A stretch of 64,000 nt of DNA, taken from positions 5,259,501 to 5,323,500 of the forward strand of contig NC_060891.1 in the NCBI RefSeq assembly GCF_014805685.1, written 5' to 3'. The notes beneath the pieces were generated by a model. It did no database searches. It had not been told where the DNA came from and saw only the letters and a list, made by a program, of their open reading frames with translations. Within the stretch, counting starts at the first letter, position 1; every line of letters starts with the position of its first letter. The translations under genes were made by a program, and so were the position numbers. Source of the stretch: Silurus meridionalis. Its lineage: Eukaryota; Chordata; Actinopteri; Siluriformes; Siluridae. Shown piece by piece: positions 1 to 64,000 of the stretch.

Positions 1-539
1 CCGGTAAGACGTATGCCTTATCTCCTGCCTTGACTTCTCAAATACAGTGTTAATACACTAACTGTAACACTTTAGACTTTCCCTCACACTTGGGTTTACT
101 CAGAGGAGCTTGAATACAGAAGGAACATGGGAAGTAGAGCTGGATTAGCATTTGAAAGAGTGAGCTGCTTTTCTTGACCCAAGGGAAGCTGCTTTGAATG
201 GTTTTTAAACGTAATCACAAGCAGACCAAACACACTTTTACTTCAAGCAGCCTTTTTATTATTATTATTATTATTTCCTTTGCAGATGAGCTTTAGAAAT
301 TTAGATTTTATGTTTTAGATTTTTTTTATGTTTTTATTTATTTATACACATTTATTTGGAAGTCCAAAGAGGCCATGCATTATAATATTTATTTTTTTAT
401 GTTTTTTCGTGATCTCGATGTAAAAACCTTTTCCTAATTGTATCACAAGAAAATCTTGTGTCTTCTGTCAATCACTGTTTGAGTGAGTACATGATCACAG
501 TAAAATCAAATGCAATCGTCCAGTCAAGAAAACAAACTT

Positions 540-1620
540 TATTATGTTGAGATCACTAGAAAACAACTAATGTTATGTTGAGATTACTAGAAAACAACTT
601 TTGTTATGTTGAGATCATTAGAAAATTAAGTCGTGATAATGAAAAAACTACTTTTGTTATGTCAAAATCACTAAAAAACAACTTTTGTTATGTTGAGATC
701 ACTAGAAAACAACCTTTGTTATGTCAAAATCCTGAAAAAAGAATTTTTCAAGATCATGAGAAAATTAAGTCAAGATCACTAGAAAACTTTCGTTATGTTG
801 AGATCACTAGAAAACTTTCGTTATGTTGAGATCACTAGAAAACAACTTTTGTTATGTTGAGATCACTAGAAAACAACTAATGTTATGTTGAGATCACTAG
901 AAAACAACTAATGTTATGTTGAGATTACTAGAAAACAACTAATGTTATGTTGAGATTACTAGAAAACAACTAATGTTATGTTGAGATCACTAGAAAACAA
1001 CTAATGTTTTGTTGAGATTACTAGAAAACAACTTTTGTTATGTTGAGATCACTAGAAAACAACCTTTGTTATGTCAAAATCATGAAAAAAAAATTTTCAA
1101 GATCATGAGAAAATTAAGTCAAGATCACTAGAAAACTTTCGTTATGTTGAGATCACTAGAAAAATAACTTTTTTTATGTTGAGATAACTAGAAAACAACT
1201 TATGTTGATCACTAGAAAACTAACTTTTGTTATGTTGAGATCACGGAAAAAAAAACTTTTATTATGTCAGGATCATTAAAAAACATATTTTGTTATGGAG
1301 AGAAAATTGTCAAGATCACAAGAAAATTGTCGAAGAACAACTTTTGACAAAAGTTTTTCTTAATGTAAGATCACAAGAAAACAAATTTTGTTATGTCAAG
1401 ATCACAAGAAAATGAAGTTGAGGTCACGAGCAAATTGTCAAGATCACAATAAACCAACTTTTGTTATGTTGAGATCATGGAAAAAAAAACTTTTGTTATG
1501 TTAAGATCACTAGAAAACAACTTTTCTTAAGTCAAGATCATTAAAAAACATCTTTTGTTATGGAGAGAAAATTGTCAAGATCACGTGAAAATTAAATTTT
1601 GATCACAAGAGAACAAAAGA
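540..1620. repeat. 31-bp minisatellite
   Basis: The unit is about 31 bp and typified by GTTATGTTGAGATCACTAG followed by AAAACAACTAAT. It is near-perfect between 780 and 1060 and increasingly degenerate toward both ends. Blocks such as CAAGATCATGAGAAAATTAAG recur at 750 and 1100, showing that larger segments were duplicated. The open frames here only reflect the repeat. Confidence 0.9.
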
Positions 1621-3259
1621 GAAAAAATAGTAAAATGCATGGCCTCTTAGGACTGTATATTTCCTGTGAAGTTCTGAAGTCAATATTAAATTTTTTTAAT
1701 AAATTCATTTATTTAATAATTAACTGAATTATTAAAGTGAGTTGAATTTGTTAAGCGAATCAAGAATTGTAGAACCGGGTAGTGGAAATGGCTGTCGGTG
1801 TTCGCTTTTATTTAATCCAAACCTCTGACAAGGCAAGTCTCTGTTCGCTTCTAAAGAGGCACCGCTCTATTACTACATTTCATTTCACGAGACGAGACAA
1901 GGGCCACCAGGCGGCTGTTGTTTTTCTTAGGCTGTTTTATTTCATTCTCCCAGTGTACTCGTGCTGGCCGGGCGCCCCAGCAGCCTCCAGCAACCTCTGT
2001 TGTTGGCAATAATGTGTGAACATCGTGCAATGTTTTATTAAAAAGCCTCTGCTTGGGCTGTAGCGTTTGACCCCAGGGTGAGATCCGTGGCTATAAGATT
2101 GGGGCTGCCCCAAAAGACCAATTTACACCCAGGACAGGTATATTCACTCTAAGATGAATCATTGGAAATGTCAGCCCTGTTACTCCACCCGCTGCCTTTA
2201 ACACACTAACACACCGACCCACACATAAATACGTGCACTGTAATGCATTCAAAACTATGCACATGGAGTGCTGACTGCGAAACATCGCGTTATATGTAAA
2301 TGAAAAAAGCGCATTTGGGCGTTTCCTATTATCGTTACGAACATTTCCAAAGCAGAGAATTTGAAATAATGTGTTTGTCATTAAAAAGTAATGGGTGATG
2401 GATCTTCTGGAACAAATCAATGAGAATAAAGGTCTTCGTTCCTCGGCCAGATTGAAAATTATAGCTCTCCTTTCGGTCATCGTGTCTGTGCGCGAGAATA
2501 TCATTTCACGTAGCACGTCTCTAGTTAACGATGCCGATCCATGTTTTATATTTCTCTTTTTTTGGGTTTTTTGTGATATCTTGCTTTTATTCACCTCGCT
2601 TAGTTACAGGTTATCTGTCAATCATTCACGTCTCTGACGTTAGTCAGCTAACACGTGTCCTGTCCAACAGAACGACCCAAAAGCCCCGGAACGTGTTTTT
2701 TTTTTCAATCTCAGGCGTCAACTCAGATCAGAATAAAGAACTTGTATAGATAAAGACGTGGCTGATCAATTTGTATTACAACAAAAAGCTCAAAACCAAA
2801 GTACTTGAAAGTGAGGTGGTGGTGATTTTTCTTTTTCTGTGTGTGTGTGTGTGTGTGTTGGTATTATTTCTTCTATAAGGTACATGGTGTAGCTAGATAT
2901 CCAATCTTCTCTATGAGGTGTTTCATTCATTGCGGGTCATGGTGAAGGTGGAGGTGTAATATGATAAGAAGCTAGAGAGCGCCGCATCGCTACGCTTTCC
3001 GCTCGGCGCTCGCTAGCATGCGGGCGCGCTCTACTCAATACCCGGAGATTCCAATTTCTTTCAGGATATCTTAGCTCAGCTTCCGCGCCTTCTCCCGCTG
3101 AGATTTCGAATTCCCTCGCGCTTTTTTTCCTGCCTGCTTCTGTGACAATAAAACTGCTTTCAAGTGATTCAAGGAGAGAGCCTCCTTCCTGTCCAGTAAG
3201 CACAGTCTGTGTTGGAGAACTTCAGCCTCCCAGTGCACATGCTTAACAAATGAGCTTAG

Positions 3260-3308
<49 letters not shown>

Positions 3309-3469
3309 CAGCACTGGGAGATGGCCAGGTCACAACGATGACTCAGTTTAGGATGCAGAAAGAGGCCTTCAATACAGATTACATGATGTGTTGCATTTAC
3401 TTTTATGGCATTCGATGGACGCCCTCATCCACAGCGACATTAATTATCATAGTTATACAGCCGAGCAAT

Positions 3470-4470
3470 TGAGGGCCCGGCTCAAGGGCCCAGCAGTAGC
3501 ATAACTTCTAATCAGAAGGTCATAGGTCCAAATAGGGGTGTGCAATATTGACAAAAAAATGTAGCTCGATATTATTTTTTGGGTTTCATCGATAACAATA
3601 TTTTGTGTAATTGTGCTGGTACCTTCTTAAAAAAAAATACTCTTCATATTCTGTGTGGTGGTCACATCCTAGTGGCAGTTAAAATTCATTTTAAACTTTT
3701 ATGGGCATAACCCTTAAAAAGTCATAAAAAAAAAATTTAACATTTTTGAGTCAAATTCTTGCATTTGCATCAGTCAATTAGAATAATAAGACATTTTGAC
3801 TGTTACAATGCAAGTGAGATCAGTATCAACAAAATTCCTCTTTGTAATGCAGAGGAAACAGAAACAAAGGGACACGAATAATTTTCAGATATTTTAAACA
3901 TAAAATGCTGAATACTGATATTCAAGATGATATAAAAAATGAGAAGATGCTTAAAATGGGATATTAAAACTGCCAGCAAGTCACTATTAATAAGTGAGTC
4001 ATTGCGATCGAACGAATCACTCGTTTTAATGATTCGTTTCAATCGCAATGACAATGTGGCATTGTACAGAATGTATTTTCTCTTAATCTTCATTTCTGTT
4101 GTATAAAATCCATATCACATTTGTAATGAATGAAAAACAAACAGCACTTTTTTTGTGTGTGTGATATTGACAATATAAACAAATATATAAATGTTCAAAT
4201 TTTCTGCCTCCATATCTTGGAATTTGGGATCATTCTAAATGCATTTTATTAAACTTAAACAATCAGTAAAAGAGCGCACTCTAAATGCGCACAGAGTGTG
4301 TTTAGGGTTTGTGATATACTCGATAATGTCATATCACACATGGTTAAAACAGCGATTACGATATTATCGTAGGCGATATACAGTATATATATCGTACAAA
4401 CCCTAGGTTCAAATCCCAGCAGTGGCTGCTTGGTGGTGCTCGGATTTGAACCCATGACCTTTCAATCAGA
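3470..4470 (+). mobile_element. tRNA-type SINE pieces split by a hAT insertion
   Basis: The left piece ends TCAGAAGGTCATAGGTCCAAA and the right piece resumes GGTTCAAATCCCAGCAGTGG. Together they read as a tRNA-like B box (GGTTCAAATCC) in + orientation, with the same text as copies at 36490 and 43545. The right end (GGTGGTGCTCGGATTTGAAC) looks like a second copy in reverse. Confidence 0.6.
3533..4405. mobile_element. hAT-type DNA transposon, non-autonomous
   Basis: The ends are inverted: TAGGGGTGTGCAATATTG at the left, and the right end reads TAGGGTTTGTACGATAT on the other strand. The flanking 8-bp duplication is GGTCCAAA (3525-3532) and GGTTCAAA (4406-4413), 7 of 8 matching. It contains an internal hairpin (about 3995-4048) and no intact transposase. 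Confidence 0.75.
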
Positions 4471-4551
4471 GTTCTCATCCTGTTGAAAATGCACTCCTGC
4501 ACTCCTGATTTATTTGCATCATTGTATTGCATCATCTCTTTTCTTCTACAG

Positions 4552-63072
<58,521 letters not shown>

Positions 63073-64000
63073 GTAAAGAACGATAATAACAAGAATATGG
63101 ACGTTTTAATTCTAAAAATAAAAAAAATTTAAAAAAAATATCAGAAACCCTATAAATAAGGATTTTTGACTGTAATGGTATGGAATACACCAAAACAAAA
63201 ACCCTGCTTTTTATATATTTATTAGGGTCATGTTTTGTATACTGCGTATGGACAGTACTTCTGACTCGTCTCTTTTTACAAGTCAGTTTAACTACAAGTC
63301 CGTTATGTAACACATTTCTTATAGTGAAACAGAAATAAGAACTGCTTGATGTGTCATGAGAGGTGATCATGCCTCCAGTTTTCAAACGCTCAAGCAGTTT
63401 ATCATTTGTGTCTATTGCAAAAAAAATTATTTTCGGAAATTGATCTCAGTTAAAAGGATTGAAAGGAAGTTGAACATAAACTGCAAAATCATGTCCTTAG
63501 ACATTTTTTGTATCAGTTGCAGTAATACTTTGGGTTATTCTATCCAAGATTCGTAGGAAATGCTGGAACTTGAAAGTTTATAAGGCTTACATGTAAATAT
63601 ACATAGAGTTTCCCTGGTGGTCTAGTGGTTAGGATGCGGCTCTCTCACCGCTGCGGCCCGGGTTCGATCCCCGGTCAGGGAACCAACCCCAGCCATTAGG
63701 GTTGCACAAGCCTTAGTGCCGGTCCCAAGCCCGGATAAATGGGGAGGGTTGCGTTAGGAAGGGCATCCAGCGTAAAAACGTGCCAAATCAAACATGCGGA
63801 TGATCCACTGTGGCGCCCCTAATGGGAGAAGCCGAAAGAAAGTTACATGTTAATATACATAGGAATAATGCTGATAGGTATAATACAGAATGCAGAAATT
63901 AGTGAGGACCAGGTAGTAGGACAAATTCCAGGGTTTTTATTAAGAGTGGTCAGTGGGGTCCCTTTCTGTTCTGTTTTGTGGTTGCATGTAGAATTGTTTG
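63073..64000 (+). other. ush2a intron after exon 19 (partial)
   Basis: It contains a tRNA-Glu-derived SINE (63607-63842) with a 20-bp target duplication. No exon is seen before the window ends. Confidence 0.6.
63607..63842 (+). mobile_element. tRNA-Glu-derived SINE, recent insertion
   Basis: 63611-63682 is a 72-nt tRNA-Glu-like head with A box (TGGTCTAGTGG), CTC anticodon context and B box (GGTTCGATCCC). The first bases TCCCTG pair with CAGGGA at its end. The tail contains GGTCCCAAGCCCGGATAAAT and GGAAGGGCATCCAGCGTAAA, shared with fish retroelements. Flanking duplications at 63587-63606 and 63843-63862 (20 nt) differ at one base. It is a SINE and not a tRNA gene, because the tail lies inside the duplicated target. 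Confidence 0.93.

Larger units (their letters stand above)
1..4551 (+). other. upstream intron of ush2a (partial)
   Basis: No exon is recognised. The window starts CCG followed by GTAAGA, which fits an exon end and donor leaving a G (phase 1), as exon 1 of the window requires; this is only suggestive. Contents: a 31-bp minisatellite (540-1620), (GT)n at 2838-2859 and 3262-3306, and a hAT element nested in a SINE (3470-4470). 1620-3260 shows no gene and no recognised repeat apart from the first (GT)n; 2950-3060 is locally GC-richer. Confidence 0.6.

Noticed and set aside
540..1620. CRISPR array
   Set aside because: Units are contiguous 31-bp tandem repeats without unique spacers, in a vertebrate intron.
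2091..2594. Reverse-strand 167-residue open frame as a gene
   Set aside because: No recognisable domain, no splice context, and sequence composition like the surrounding intron.
63611..63682. Functional tRNA-Glu gene
   Set aside because: The tRNA-like head continues into a long tail, and the whole unit lies between 20-bp target duplications, so it is a SINE.

Overview
The window is vertebrate nuclear DNA, almost certainly from a teleost fish. It holds short exons with GT..AG splice sites, long AT-rich introns, many (GT)n and (AT)n microsatellites, and fish-type Tc1/mariner, hAT and tRNA-derived SINE copies. Some repeats resemble those common in catfish and other otophysans, but the species cannot be fixed from sequence alone.

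Only one protein-coding gene is supported: an internal part of the usherin gene (ush2a), on the + strand. I find 19 coding exons between 4552 and 63072, about 3.84 kb of coding sequence (about 1,280 codons). There is no start codon, promoter, stop codon or polyA site, so the gene continues past both ends. Exons 1-16 encode about eleven and a half fibronectin type III (FN3) domains, with typical W-P-x-x-P-N-G and Y-x-V-x-A-C-T-x-x-G-C motifs. Exons 16-19 encode the cysteine-rich stretch that interrupts the FN3 array in usherin, here with 13 adjacent Cys-Cys pairs. Splice phases agree at every junction. The exception is inside exon 9 (32219-32843), which is one base short of its expected length, changes frame and meets a stop.

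Layout: 1-4551 is upstream intron with a 31-bp minisatellite and a hAT element nested in a SINE. 4552-14705 holds exons 1-5 with two further minisatellites. 14706-32218 holds exons 6-8, separated by long introns containing hAT-in-hAT, Tc1 and mariner-type remnants. 32219-38810 is the densest coding part (exons 9-13). 38811-53347 holds exons 14-18. A 9.5-kb intron leads to exon 19 at 62849, and the window ends with a fresh tRNA-Glu-derived SINE.

Usherin is a very large extracellular and transmembrane protein of photoreceptor periciliary membranes and hair-cell ankle links; this segment is part of its extracellular stalk. No new gene system is evident. The best points for a second look are the exon 9 frameshift, the dicysteine array, the GT-repeat splice acceptor of exon 19, and several nested transposons with readable target-site duplications.
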